64,000 nucleotides of DNA, from positions 226,788,991 to 226,852,990 of the forward strand of contig CM056994.1 of assembly GCA_029891345.1 (NCBI GenBank), in the 5' to 3' direction. The position numbers and the translations under genes were made by a program. This document shows positions 22,390 to 32,819 of this stretch, one piece after another (the stretch's first letter is position 1; each line of letters begins with the position of its first letter). Under the pieces are notes generated by a model that saw only the letters and a list, made by a program, of their open reading frames with translations, did no database searches and had not been told where the DNA came from. Source of the stretch: Dryococelus australis. Taxonomy: Eukaryota; Arthropoda; Insecta; Phasmatodea; Phasmatidae.

Positions 22390-23130
22390 ATGTTGTCCAT
22401 TTCATAAAGTGGGGTAAAATCTGACAGACAATGAGACAAACCTACACACTACGTAAAAAGTAAATGCTATCGTTCATACAGTATTGTATCAGCTGATGAA
22501 CTGCTATGGGATCCATGTTGTTAAGTTGGCTATTTTGATGATGGCTTTGGAAGAGAATAGTACTCAGAACTAAAAGTTGTAATTTAAAATATTAATTATA
22601 CTTACAACATTTATGGTTTAAATTATGTTTTTAAAGCAATATTACATTTTTTTGGCTATTAGTGACTGAACTTTAAAAACATGTTTATCATTTATGATAG
22701 AGTATGTCGACACGTATGAACAGTAAACGTTTCCAGCCAATGGCTAGCCATGTTTATGTTTCCAGTTTCCATCCCGTTGAATGGCCATTGTGCAAGTGCT
22801 TTTTCTCATCGTGTTTATTATTCAAATATCTTGTTGGTGTTGTCAAAATATTTAATGGGTAGTAAATTATTTTTTTATTTGCTTTTTCAAATATAGTTTG
22901 TTGTAGATACGGTTGTGCGTTTTCTTCTTGAGTGAAATGTTATATTAATTGGCATGTATTTAATGTGTCCCTTTCGCCATTTTCCTTACCGTCTTCCACA
23001 ATGAAGTGACTCAAAGACAATTTACGTACCTAAGTTTAAGTTTGTTTGTATCAGAAAAAGTGCGCAGTGTTGATTTTTCCGAATGATTCTACAAATAAAT
23101 TATTTAATGCTAGTGACAAACAAACGTGAT
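22390..23130 (+). repeat. dispersed repeat B, copy 1
   Basis: About 740 bp matching 61115-61680 and then 63850-64000, at roughly 80 percent by eye. Shared blocks include TTGTATCAGCTGATGAA, CATTTATGGTTTAAATTATG and CCAATGGCTAGCCATGTTTA. Non-coding. The second copy is interrupted by 2.2 kb containing a family-A-like LTR. Confidence 0.8.
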
Positions 23131-23294
23131 TTTAGTGAAGTAAATTTGGCAAAGATTGTCATTTAAAAAAACGTGTTCAAGAGGTTGCAAATTTTACATA
23201 CAATAAGTTTGCGTGTTTTTAAAATGTATTTGTAAATTGTTAACACAATTATTGAAATACATGTGGTCTGAAAAAGCTGCACTTTCCACACTTT

Positions 23295-23965
23295 TGTAGT
23301 GAGTGAATAATATTCGTTTCACACAGTTAGCGTAAGGTACTACAAGGTATAGCACCAAGAGAGAGGTGATTGTTTACAAGATACAATCCTCGTAACCCAC
23401 TGACTGTGAAGTATATAAGTTTAGCGTGTCGTGCCACCCTCCCTCAGGCACACCAGAGTGATCAGAGGGTTACGACGTACCGCTGTCGGAGCAGACAACG
23501 CTGAAGACGAGGGCAACATCATCATCCTGGCCTACAGCAGCTCTTGGCCAGTCTACTGTACTTCAATTTATGGTGAGCATAATCCGCATAGGCAGTAGGC
23601 ACAAGGCTATTTATCGGGACCCCATTATCCAGAGAAACTATTAATCACTGACAAGGTTAGGCAGGTAAATCCTTTTGAAGCATATTGTTAATGAATGCGA
23701 ACTTGTGTCTAGACATCAGAAGAGTAACGTTTATCTATCTATTCATGTATCTTGTGTATTTCACGTCTATGTAATTAATGTTTTAATATAGTGTTTTGTG
23801 TTTAGTGAATCTTCTGTTTGACTAATTTCTATTCAGTAAGTTTACCCCCCATGAACGGAATCCCTTCTTACCGTAATCAAATAACTTATATATTGAATCT
23901 AGTATTAACAGTAAAGGTAGAAGTAGCAACCAGCTGTGAGAGGTAGGAGGAGGGAGAACGCTACA
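23295..23965 (+). repeat. 5' LTR of the env-containing provirus
   Basis: TGTAG...CTACA, 671 bp. TATA box TATATAA at 23412-23418. Downstream is a short frame conserved with the 3' LTR (ADNAEDEGNII...SSSWPVYCTSIYGE). It ends at a consensus splice donor, ATG/GTGAGC, near 23573, suitable for an env subgenomic transcript. Confidence 0.88.
23412..23418 (+). promoter_or_regulatory. TATA box in the 5' LTR
   Basis: TATATAA, conserved at the same place in the 3' LTR (35584-35590). Confidence 0.65.
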
Positions 23966-23984
23966 TTGGTGGAGCCGCAGATTG
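23966..23984 (+). other. putative primer-binding site
   Basis: TTGGTGGAGCCGCAGATTG directly follows the CTACA end of the 5' LTR and is absent after the 3' LTR, which is where a primer-binding site belongs. The tRNA was not identified. Confidence 0.5.
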
Positions 23985-24239
23985 TTCCACCTCGCGCTTA
24001 TGAGAGTAGGCTTAACTTGCAATTATCTCTTAGCTTGCGCTTCACGCTATTTGATTGCATGTTACAGAAAACCAGAACAGAAGGTGAGAAAAACGTGGCT
24101 GCACGTCTCGCAAACCACAGTGCGCTTACGCGTAGTTTTTCAATGATACTTCAAGTATTGCTTCATTATATCTGTATTCAAGTATATGTCAGTAACTTCA
24201 TTGTCATAGTGAGTCTGTCAGCAAGCCAGACTTCATACT

Positions 24240-24776
24240 GTGACACAGCGTGTTCTCATTACGATCAAGGGACAGAAGTATTATGCATTGCTTGACACCG
24301 GGTGCTCTCACAGTAGTGTAGCGTGTACATTAATTTCTAATCAATGCCTTCAACATTTAAAAGAAGAAATTACTTTAGTTGGTGCTACATCTATTTTGAC
24401 ATCACCCAAATTTAAAACCACAATTAATTTGTGCATAGCAGGTCGTACTTACCTTCAAGACTTTTTAGTTGTGGATAACCTGAAGCAAGATTTAATATTA
24501 GGCATAGACTTCATTAAGAAGTATGATGCAATTCCTATATTAAAACATAACATTCTCTTCCTCCATTCTCACAACCCTAATATGATAGTAGAAATACAGA
24601 TTCACTCGGTTACGACAGCTCAGGATAATTCTACTTCCGTAGAACATTATTTTAATGCCTTAGATAGTTTCGCAGGTAAACAAAGCAAGCTACCGAAAAT
24701 CAACCAGAAGTTAAATGCTAAACAGACAAAGGCGATTACCAGTATTATTGACAAATATCAAGATAAGATTTGCTAA
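24240..24776 (+). pseudogene. retropepsin and pol N-terminus of the provirus
   Basis: Open frame with QKYYALLDTGCSHSSV, an intact D-T-G triad, and the second-half motif LKQDLILGIDFI typical of Ty3/gypsy proteases. An approximately 80-residue linker leads toward RT. The frame stops at 24774-24776, where a frameshift moves to the RT frame. The ATG at 24240 is only the first Met of the frame; the natural protein would be a Gag-Pol fusion and the gag part is missing. Divergence from the protease of family A shows the two elements are different lineages. Confidence 0.8.
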
Positions 24777-25640
24777 TTCTATATTGGAATTAACTGAGGC
24801 GAAAAAATTTGAAATTAAATTAGAGTTGACCACAGACAAGCCAGTAGCAATCCGTCCGTACCGTATTAGTCCGAAAATTCGTGACGAGCTACTAGTACAA
24901 ATTAATGAAATGGTACAAGCAGGAATTATCGAGGAAGCTGACTCACCTTATTCTGCACCGAGTTATTAGTAGTCTCACAGAAAAACGACAGGTTAAGGTT
25001 CCTAACTGATTTTAGGGAGTTAAATCAATATTTAACAAGAGTACAATACCCACTGCCCCGCACAGAAGACATTTTGAATACTCTACAGAACTCCCACTAT
25101 ATTTCAAGTTTAGATCTCTTTTCAGGCTTTTACAGCATTCCTGTTAGGCAACAAGACAGTTATAAATTAGCATTTACAATCGATGGAGTAGGGTTGTTCC
25201 AATACAAAAGAATGCCAATGGGGTTAAGTACCTCCCCTCAGTACTTTCAGATGTTTATAAATTCTCTATTAGGACCCCTACCAATGGACCGCAGCCATTG
25301 CTTATATCGTCTATATCTTTATTTTAGGAAATTCATTTGAGAAACATTTAACTAACATAGAGAAAGTTTTTGAGAGACTGCATATGTTTAATGTAAAAGT
25401 AAATACAAAAAAAAAATGTTCGCAGAGCAGACTGTAAAGGTACTTGGTCACATAATTACCCCGCAGGGCATTACTACAGATCCTGAAAAAGTTTGCGATA
25501 TTGAACACATGGACACACCAATGAACATTAAACAGCTACATACATTTTTAGGGATGACTTCTTACCTTAGGAGATATTTCATGAATTATGCTACTATAGC
25601 ACAGCCATTCGCTGATTTAACAAAACATAATATATAAATG
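24777..25640 (+). pseudogene. reverse transcriptase of the provirus, catalytic box lost
   Basis: Three frames together give EIKLELTTDKPVAIRPYRI, INEMVQAGIIEEADSPYS, NDRLRFLTDFRELNQYLTR, ISSLDLFSGFYSIPV, YKRMPMGLSTSPQYFQ, then the palm motif, and LGHIITPQGITTDPEKV with LHTFLGMTSYLRRYF. The catalytic loop, normally Y-I-D-D, reads Y-I-V-Y (about 25308-25319), so both metal-binding aspartates are gone. Frame breaks occur at about 24775, near 24965 and near 25400. These changes exclude polymerase activity. Confidence 0.85.
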
Positions 25641-25990
25641 GGAAGATATTCACCAGCAGGCATTTGTTAATCTTAAGAAAGCTATTTTAGCGGCACCCGT
25701 ACTGCCAAAATTTGATGAGGATAAGAACATAATATTAGCTTGTGACACCAGTAATGATTCAGCAGGCGGGACGCTTATACAGGAGGATACCCAATCAAAG
25801 CAACATAGTATCATCGCCTTTTCATCCAGAAAGTTATCACTGAACGGATCAAGATGGAATGCTACGGAGAGAGAGCTTGGTACAATACGTTATCTCTGTA
25901 ACCATTTTCGACAGTATTTATATGGGCGCAGCTTTAAGATCGAAACAGACCATGCGGTCTATGGCAGAACATAACATCCGTATTCAGAAA
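25641..25990 (+). pseudogene. RNase H domain of the provirus
   Basis: Reads KWEDIHQQAFVNLKKAIL, then LACDTSNDSAGGTLIQED (first Asp), ATERELGTIRYLCNHFRQYL (Glu) and FKIETDHA (third Asp). All three carboxylates tested are present. The tail is shifted to the frame that carries the integrase region. Follows the RT connection directly, as in other Ty3/gypsy polyproteins. Confidence 0.8.
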
Positions 25991-26780
25991 ATGAGAATTT
26001 CTCTTAGCAAGTGTGATTTTGAACCTCATATAGTCAAAGGCAAGTTAAACACTCTCCCAGTTGTGTTAAGCCGTATTACCATGGATACAGGCACAAATAC
26101 AGAAGAAATCTTAGTAAACAACATTAAATACGAGGTAAAACAACAAATGGTCAGTTGCACATCATTATACGCAGCTATGGCTGAACGTATCTTACAAAAT
26201 CCTGATAAACACAATGAAATCAAATCAAGTATCGTCAAGTACACTGTCAACAATTGGGCTGACATTAAACACTTTTTCGAACACAACTTTCAGTCACGAG
26301 ACAAAACCAAAGTCGCGAAAGCAATAGCAGATGAGGAAATTTTTCCTATTGATGCCATTTGTAAAATCATCACTACATTATACCAAGTCAACCTGCACAT
26401 CATCACAGAAAACTGCCCTAATAAAATTGAAACTCATTGTATCAATCCACTTTTAAATTGTTCAATTATTATCTTGAATAAAAATGGAATGCCACACTTC
26501 TTACCTACCTACAGTCATGAGCCGGAGTATATAAAAATTGACGATGATTCTATCTTGCATAAGTGTCCTATTGCCATTAACTCTTCTCTTGAGGGTGAAT
26601 ATGAATGTGACCCGCACAGTCAACACTTAAAACGTGCATCAGAAAACCCACAAAATGCTGACACTAAATACTGTTGCCTTAGTCGCCGTTATGGAATGGC
26701 GACAAACTGTGAGATTTCCCTTAAGATCAATACACCACAAGGGACCAAAAAACTTACTCTAGTACAAGTATATGTACCCG
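25991..26780 (+). pseudogene. OTU-like domain between RNase H and integrase
   Basis: In the long open frame 25859-27172, residues about 97-215 do not belong to the usual pol modules. They read VSCTSLYAAMAERI, a helix with HNEIKSSIVKYTVNNW, then FPIDAICKIITTLYQV, NLHIITEN and a strand-loop SIIILNKNGMPHF. This follows OTU cysteine proteases: D-G-N-C-L-[FY]-x-A, an H/R-rich helix with V..Y, an E/A..A..Y.V.I.V strand, and a terminal hydrophobic strand with the catalytic His (here H213). The nucleophile position appears to be Ser102 instead of Cys, so this copy would be inactive. OTU enzymes remove ubiquitin. Assignment is by pattern only. Confidence 0.5.
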
Positions 26781-27228
26781 AAATAATAAAAGCGCATCAT
26801 GATGCCATATTTGGATGTGGACACTTCGGTGCATTTAAAACACTTGAGAAAATTAAACAAACATATTACTGGGATACTATATCAGCTGATGTCAAAAATT
26901 ATGTCCGTACTTGTCCGATTTGCCAAAAAATGAAAGTGCCCAATACCAAGCCTGCAGGCCAAATGACATCTATTCAACCTCAACTACTATTAAAGACATG
27001 GGCGCCTGATGCAAAAGGTTCCCTCCCCACCACTATGCATGGTAATAAATACATTTTGGTTCATCATCGCTATGTTGTTGCAAAAGGCAGTCCCGTCCAT
27101 AGATGCAGCTACTTGTGCGGAATTTATAAAGCATGTTTTTTTACAATTTGGTTGTCCGGAGCAACTCCTTAAAGGTCGCGGTACTAGCTTCCAGAATGAA
27201 TTGATTAGTCAATTACTACAGTCATTAG
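26781..27228 (+). pseudogene. integrase, N-terminal zinc domain and first half of core
   Basis: The H2C2 zinc motif is intact in HHDAIFGCGHFGAF and YVRTCPICQK. The core begins at WAPDAKGSLPTTMHGNKYIL (first Asp) and, after a frameshift near 27060, continues AVPSIDAATCAEFIKHVFLQ. At the second catalytic position the usual TDRG reads LKGRGTSF, an Asp-to-Gly change. The domain is cut at SQLLQSL by the hAT element at 27229. Confidence 0.85.
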
Positions 27229-28329
27229 TAAGGGCATGCAAAATTCACATTTTCGATAAAACAAATTTTTACGCAAATTTTTATGTTCTAAAATGAATAA
27301 ACTCAATTTTTTAACTTTTCGTGATAATACTACAAAAAGATGAGACAAAGCACTTTTTAGCTGTAAATAGCATCGTATCAGTTTGATAACAATTTTTCAT
27401 TGCACAAATTCTCAAGCACGAGATAATATTAATTAAAGAAGGGAATAAAGAAATGGAGAAATTAGGTTATAACCTTGATTTTGCTGGGAAATCACTCCTA
27501 CCCAGGAATATCCCATGGTATTTTGCTCAGCAGAAAAGATATCGGCTTTCGTTATATTTCAAAACATTTGTTCTCTATCAACATAGAAACATTATATAAG
27601 TAGCCTAAGTTAATGACAGAATCACTTGTTTAATAGCGGATTACGTGTATAACGTAAACAAAAGAGTCCACAGATATCATACAGCACTGCTGTTAGTAAC
27701 TGTCAAGATATTCATGGTTTTGAGTATCGATAGTAGCATGGTGAAAAATCACTGGTGGTTATATTGCAACATTGTGTGCCTGCGACAAAAAACAAATAAA
27801 TCTTTTGGATGTTTCTACAGTCGTAGACATATTTAGTTAAAGCACCTTTAACTTTTGTATTGCCACCTGTTCCGGTTTGGGCTAATATCACGTCTGGGGT
27901 GTGGGTGAAGTTAGTTTTGTTTGATTATTTGGGCAATTTTTATGAAGTAATTTTCTTTTTCAAATGCTGAAACCCGCCATTAAAAAAAAGTGACATGCTG
28001 CAGAATTGTCAAAACATGGCTTGAATGCAAGTGGCGATAAAACTATATTTTGTAAATTTTGCAACGCATCAGTGACTTGGGACCGTAGAGACTTGTGCGC
28101 AAAGCACAAAGAAAAGAAAATGAAAAAAACTGAAAATTTGAAGTTCAAGTTTGTGGTCTTTGTGTCTCATTTTACATTTGTTACTGTTATTTTCACGTGG
28201 TTTTGTTTGTATTTACACAGTTAACTGTTAACAAAAAATAACACAGCTTTCATAAAAATTAACAACGATTTTTAAGAATAATAACCTCTAATTCTGTATA
28301 AAAATAAACACCAAATGTGCATGCCCCTA
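27229..28329 (+). mobile_element. hAT element inserted in the provirus integrase
   Basis: TIRs TAAGGGCATGCA (left) and TAGGGGCATGCA (right, read inward). A perfect 8-bp target duplication GTCATTAG lies at 27221-27228 and 28330-28337. Removing the element rejoins the integrase core reading. Size 1101 bp. It keeps only a short coding remnant (28006-28224) with a BED-like zinc finger, so it is non-autonomous. Confidence 0.95.
28006..28224 (+). pseudogene. BED-like zinc-finger remnant of hAT transposase
   Basis: Near the start of the frame: KTIFCKFCNASVTWDRRD followed by LCAKHKEKK. The C-x2-C...H pattern resembles the N-terminal BED finger of hAT transposases and of the hAT-derived CGG-binding proteins. 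The rest of the 72-residue frame is low-complexity and hydrophobic. No catalytic core is present in the element. Confidence 0.5.
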
Positions 28330-28337
28330 GTCATTAG

Positions 28338-28902
28338 GCATAAAAAAAAAACTACCACTGCATATAACCCTAGATACAACGGGTTAGTGGAAGCCACAAA
28401 CTGTACTGTAGATGAGCAACTAACCGCCTGTGCCAATACGGATCAAGCCCACTGCGATCTTTATGTAGAATTTATTATATTTAATTACAACACAAGCATT
28501 AACACCACTACTAAGTATATGCCTTTTTATCTTCTACACGGTGTCGAGGCGACACTCCCAGCGCAGGTGATAGCTGCACCAATATTCCGACCGTGCCAAT
28601 GAATGGTGTGATAAATTGTTGAAAGACCACGAGAATGTTAAAGTTAATCTATTACATACTCAACAACAGCAGAAAGCCCAATTCAATAAAACACACAAGT
28701 CATATAAACTACAAATCAACTATTACGTATGGGTGCATAACCGAGGCAGACAAAAGTCCCTTACGCATCGTTACTGAGGACCCTTCAGGATAGTAGACGT
28801 CCTGGGTGACTCAACAATACGTATACACTTAAACAAGACGGACACACCTAATTATGACACATTCTGTACTAGTTATACTAAGCCCGCTTTCGTCCACTAA
28901 TC
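28338..28902 (+). pseudogene. integrase, second half of core and GPY/F module
   Basis: Resumes after the hAT insertion with KTTTAYNPRYNGLVEATN, containing the third catalytic residue (Glu), and FNYNTSINTTTKYMPFYLLHG. After a frame change near 28600 the C-terminal GPY/F module is seen: HRY, a stop (TGA where Trp is usual), then GPFRIVDVLGDSTIRI, ending at a stop near 28902. This marks the natural end of pol. Confidence 0.8.
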
Positions 28903-29015
28903 CAGAGTTCCTTGTAAAGTTACTTAATAGTAAATGTATATTTGTTCAGTGATTTATGTACATGTAAAAATGTGTTACAGTATATGAGAGTGTCCAACTG
29001 AGAAAGGAAAATAAC

Positions 29016-31131
29016 ATGAGCCACTGTAGACGACGTTCAGAGCGCTGCCCATGCAGCCTGTACACGCAGACCACACTCTGTCGACATCACGTGTTTGACA
29101 CAGCAGGGCTCAGGCAGCGCAAGGCACTGACCCAGTCTTCCTGCCTGTTATCACTCTGCGAGACAACTGCAGTGCCATGGGGGCGTGGAGAAGGGGTACC
29201 ACTACCACCAACCCGTGAACAAGTGCTGCACCACTACAGCAGCAACAACATGCTGCTTCCACTGCAAGGTGCCGTTGGTAGCACTGTGTGGGCAAGAGGC
29301 ACGCTTTGCACATTTGCCACGCCGTCGCCATGGCGACACCGAACGAGCTCCAGCAGAAGAGTGGGCAGCCCGCCCCACACGTTATGCAGCCAAGGTCGTG
29401 GCTGCATTGTTTTTTGTTTTCCCAGTCCTTCTCACAGTGCTAGCCACCTTTAGTACCTATACAGGAGTCTATTAGATCCCTGCCGACGTAAGCTTTGTGT
29501 ACGAGGAATGCATTCCAATTGTTTATACTATCCCACTACTCTACCCTACCTGCAGCACTTGATCAATATTTACATGTAGCGTGTGCGATCACACTTCGAC
29601 TTCATGTAAGAATGAAAAACTGATTTATGAATATTTAAAAGTAGTTGAACGTGGAGTACTGAGAGAATTCCTAGATGACGTGAGTACGAATTTCCACCCC
29701 AGGCGCGGCATCCAGTTCCTAGGTGATGTGAGTACGTGTAGCTGTAACGTACTCACGAATAAGCACCTACATGCATTGCTTGATAATGATGCACAACTTG
29801 ATGCTCAGATTGACACACTTGCCAGTAACATACAAACTACAAACAAAGCTCTTATGTGACATTTACAATCATTAATGACATCCAACACCAGGTGGAAGGT
29901 AAAATAAATTCACTGACAGCAACAATTAATGGAATCTCCCAAGTTTTGTAAAAACAAAACACAGATGTCAGCAAATTAGATAACACTGAGGCTCATTTAC
30001 AGTTGCTATCCACCAGCCTTCTAGCCTTCTGCAACTGATTAATAATGTAATCCTTAAGTAATTGCTTCAAAGTTACATAAATTCATGTCAGCTCAACAAA
30101 CTCCCCCTTAGTGCAGTTAATAAAATGCAGCTTAGTAATGACCTTACTAAATTGAATGAGGAGATGCTCAAAATCAATCTAACTTTAACTATTGGCATCA
30201 CTGACATCGTTAAGTACTACACTTATGAGTTTACAGAATGTTCCTTCACGACAACTCGAATGGTCATAAAATTACAGATACCCATCTCCAGAGTTCATTC
30301 CATATGGTAAGTGTTCAATATTATCCTTGTGCCATATCATTTTGCCAACCAGTCATCCATCATTCACATACCGTAATTGAACATTGCCATAGATCCACCC
30401 AAAGGGCACGGTTAAAGCAATTTCACCCTCACTGGACCTGCCAGCGGATGTTATACTCACCCCCAAAGAATCACTGACCAGTGATGTTTCCAAATGTGTA
30501 AAAGAAGCTATCCTCCTATCAAATGCCACTGATTTGTTTCCCTCATGTAAATTTCATTGCTCTCAGAAAACCTAATTTTCTATCCACCGTATTTTGCCAC
30601 ATCAATATGTATTATTCAATCCTCCTGACGGAACACTCTTGCAGTATGTAAATACCTCCCTAAATGTTAATGTAACAAACCACAAATTAGGTAGTGTTGA
30701 ATTATTTGTACCACGTAGATGTCAAATTGCTACATAAGATCACATTATTATTGAGGCCACGCATCTTATTGATGTATGTGCACTTACTATATCCTTACAA
30801 CAGACTGTGCTACCTATCCATTGGTTGAACTCAGAAATCGTTTGATTTAAATCAATTGCAAATAAATGCTGGTATACATTTCTACAACATAAATACTGCT
30901 TTTGATACAAATTGACAGATGAATCACAGTGAGCTGCCAGTACTGCCAACAATTGACCAATATAACCCCCATGTTCAATTTAGGGGAAACAAACTGTTTT
31001 CTGTATTAGAAGCAGATCACTATGACTATATTTCTATGGCAGTCATAGTTGTACTTCTTCTCGCCACTATTACAGTGTATGTGAAGCTTGTTAAGCTCTC
31101 CATCATCCTCTCAAGAATGAACATGCCTTAG
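29016..31131 (+). pseudogene. Env-like glycoprotein gene of the provirus, degenerate
   Basis: Landmarks in order, in several frames: a hydrophobic signal-like segment VVAALFFVFPVLLTVLATF (about 29395-29455); a basic furin-type site FHPRRG (29690-29707) followed by a fusion-subunit-like stretch with LDNDAQLDAQIDTLASNI; a region with DIVKYYTYEFTECSF (near 30210-30255) leading to a 'IPIS' block; a later block ending LFVPRRCQI (near 30720); and a membrane anchor DYISMAVIVVLLLATITVYV (about 31024-31083) with a short tail. This is the layout of errantivirus Env, related to baculovirus F proteins. Many stops and frame changes break it. The first 450 bp are unusually GC-rich. A 21-bp motif is duplicated around the cleavage site. 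The stop of the last frame is 13 bp before the second hAT insertion. Confidence 0.7.
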
Positions 31132-31144
31132 TAAATATGCCAAC

Positions 31145-31944
31145 TAGGCACCTACGAGTACTCGAAATTCGAGTTTTTTTGTAATACTCAAGCTCGACAA
31201 TTATCAAAACTCGTAATCCGAACATATCACATTAAAGATGCTTATAATTACCCTATTTAACCTAAAGGAAGACAGGTTTTTTGACAGAAAAGGAATAGAA
31301 AAAATGAGGGGGTCTTCTACAATTCGGGAGTCATCATCAATTCAAAACCTAGGTGATTCTGACAAAGGCTTTTCATGCTTAAATACCGTGTGTCCTATGG
31401 TTGTATGTATTTTTGTAGTGCTGAGACTGTACCTGGCAACTATGACAAGGGTCCCCTTATCTGATGTCGCTTCGCCATAAAGAGGAAGCGGCTGTGGTAA
31501 AGAGGAAACGCTTTGCTGGGAAGCAAAATGGTTCAAGTCACGAATAGTTATATAACACCCACAGAAGTTTTAAGTTTAAGAAAAATGCTGCTACCATACA
31601 GCCAGGTTAGAATTAAATGTAAATTTAATTGTGATAAGCTTTTCTTTAAAAGTAAATCAAATATATCATATTATTCATATAATAGCATTTCTTCTTCAAA
31701 GGTTTGTCACAAATTCATGGAAAAACACTTCAAACTAAACAGTAAATAATTGTTTCAGCACTTCACAGGAGTAGTCTTGAATTCAGGTTTAAATATTTTC
31801 CCCTCAAAAATATTTTTTAGGAAGGGGTCGTCTTAGATTCAGAGTCGTCTTCCTTTGGGGTAAATACGGAAATGAATTTTTAATATTTTGTGTTTATTTT
31901 GGTAAAAAACTCTTTTCTCAGTTTCCATGTTCTATTTGCTTAGC

Positions 31945-31983
<39 letters not shown>

Positions 31984-32811
31984 TTTAGACCACCCAATAG
32001 CAAGCAAAAAAGTACTGTAACAAAAGTTTTTCTAAAAAGATTCTTTAGTCTCCACCAGAAATATAATTTGGAATCAAAATCTGATATTTTACTCACTACA
32101 TCAAAGTCGATGCCATTCTTCTTCATTAAAAAAATATTATTCCCAAATATAATGTTGTACACAGTTGTGCCGGTAACCTAAAACAAGGAGAACTCATAAT
32201 CAGTCATCATTGTAAGTGATGTTCATATAAGCACGTCAGCAACCACGTCTTGATACTGATTTTTAAAGATATAAAAAAATATGACATTGCCATGTTTACC
32301 TAAATAGTTTGTTGTACTTATTCAATGTGGATAGGTCGATATATCGATAGTATACATAAAACAATAATTGTTCATAGTCATGGTCACAGCTTGAAAAGAA
32401 TGAAACGTGTTTGTCAGCCTTCACGTAATCTTACCTATTTTAAGCGTACTTAAAAAAATGAGATGGGTGACTTAATATTTTTTCAACCACATCCTATACT
32501 CTAAAAAAAACATTTTGTTAACCCACCAACTGCAACCATAACATAGTTTGTTCACAAATGACATTGATTTGTAGATTACGACTAACCAATTACAGCATCA
32601 TATCGCAGGCAATCATCAAATACTAATAATAACTGTACGGCAACGGGCACATTAAAAAGTGTACTGTAAAATAGTGTCTGCTTGAACAAATGTACTATGA
32701 TGTTGGCAGAGACATCTGGCTCGACTCGACTCAGCTCGAAGTTGCAAGTTTTTAAAAAAACTCGACTCGAACTTGACTCGCCTGGAAAAAACTATAACTT
32801 GCAGGTGCCTA
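31145..32811. mobile_element. hAT element downstream of env
   Basis: TIRs TAGGCACCTACGAG (left) and TAGGCACCTGCAAG (right, read inward), with CTCGA-rich subterminal repeats at both ends. Flanking 8-mers ATGCCAAC (31137-31144) and ATGTCAAC (32812-32819) match 7 of 8. Size 1667 bp. No transposase domain is readable. Contains an (ATA)n microsatellite. Confidence 0.88.
31946..31982 (+). repeat. (ATA)n microsatellite
   Basis: About 12 trinucleotide units inside the second hAT element; they yield poly-isoleucine frames that are not genes. Confidence 0.95.
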
Positions 32812-32819
32812 ATGTCAAC

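Noticed and set aside
29016-29453. 145-codon frame at the start of env
   Set aside because: A parallel frame carries the hydrophobic signal-like segment and joins the env-like reading; this one is compositionally driven.
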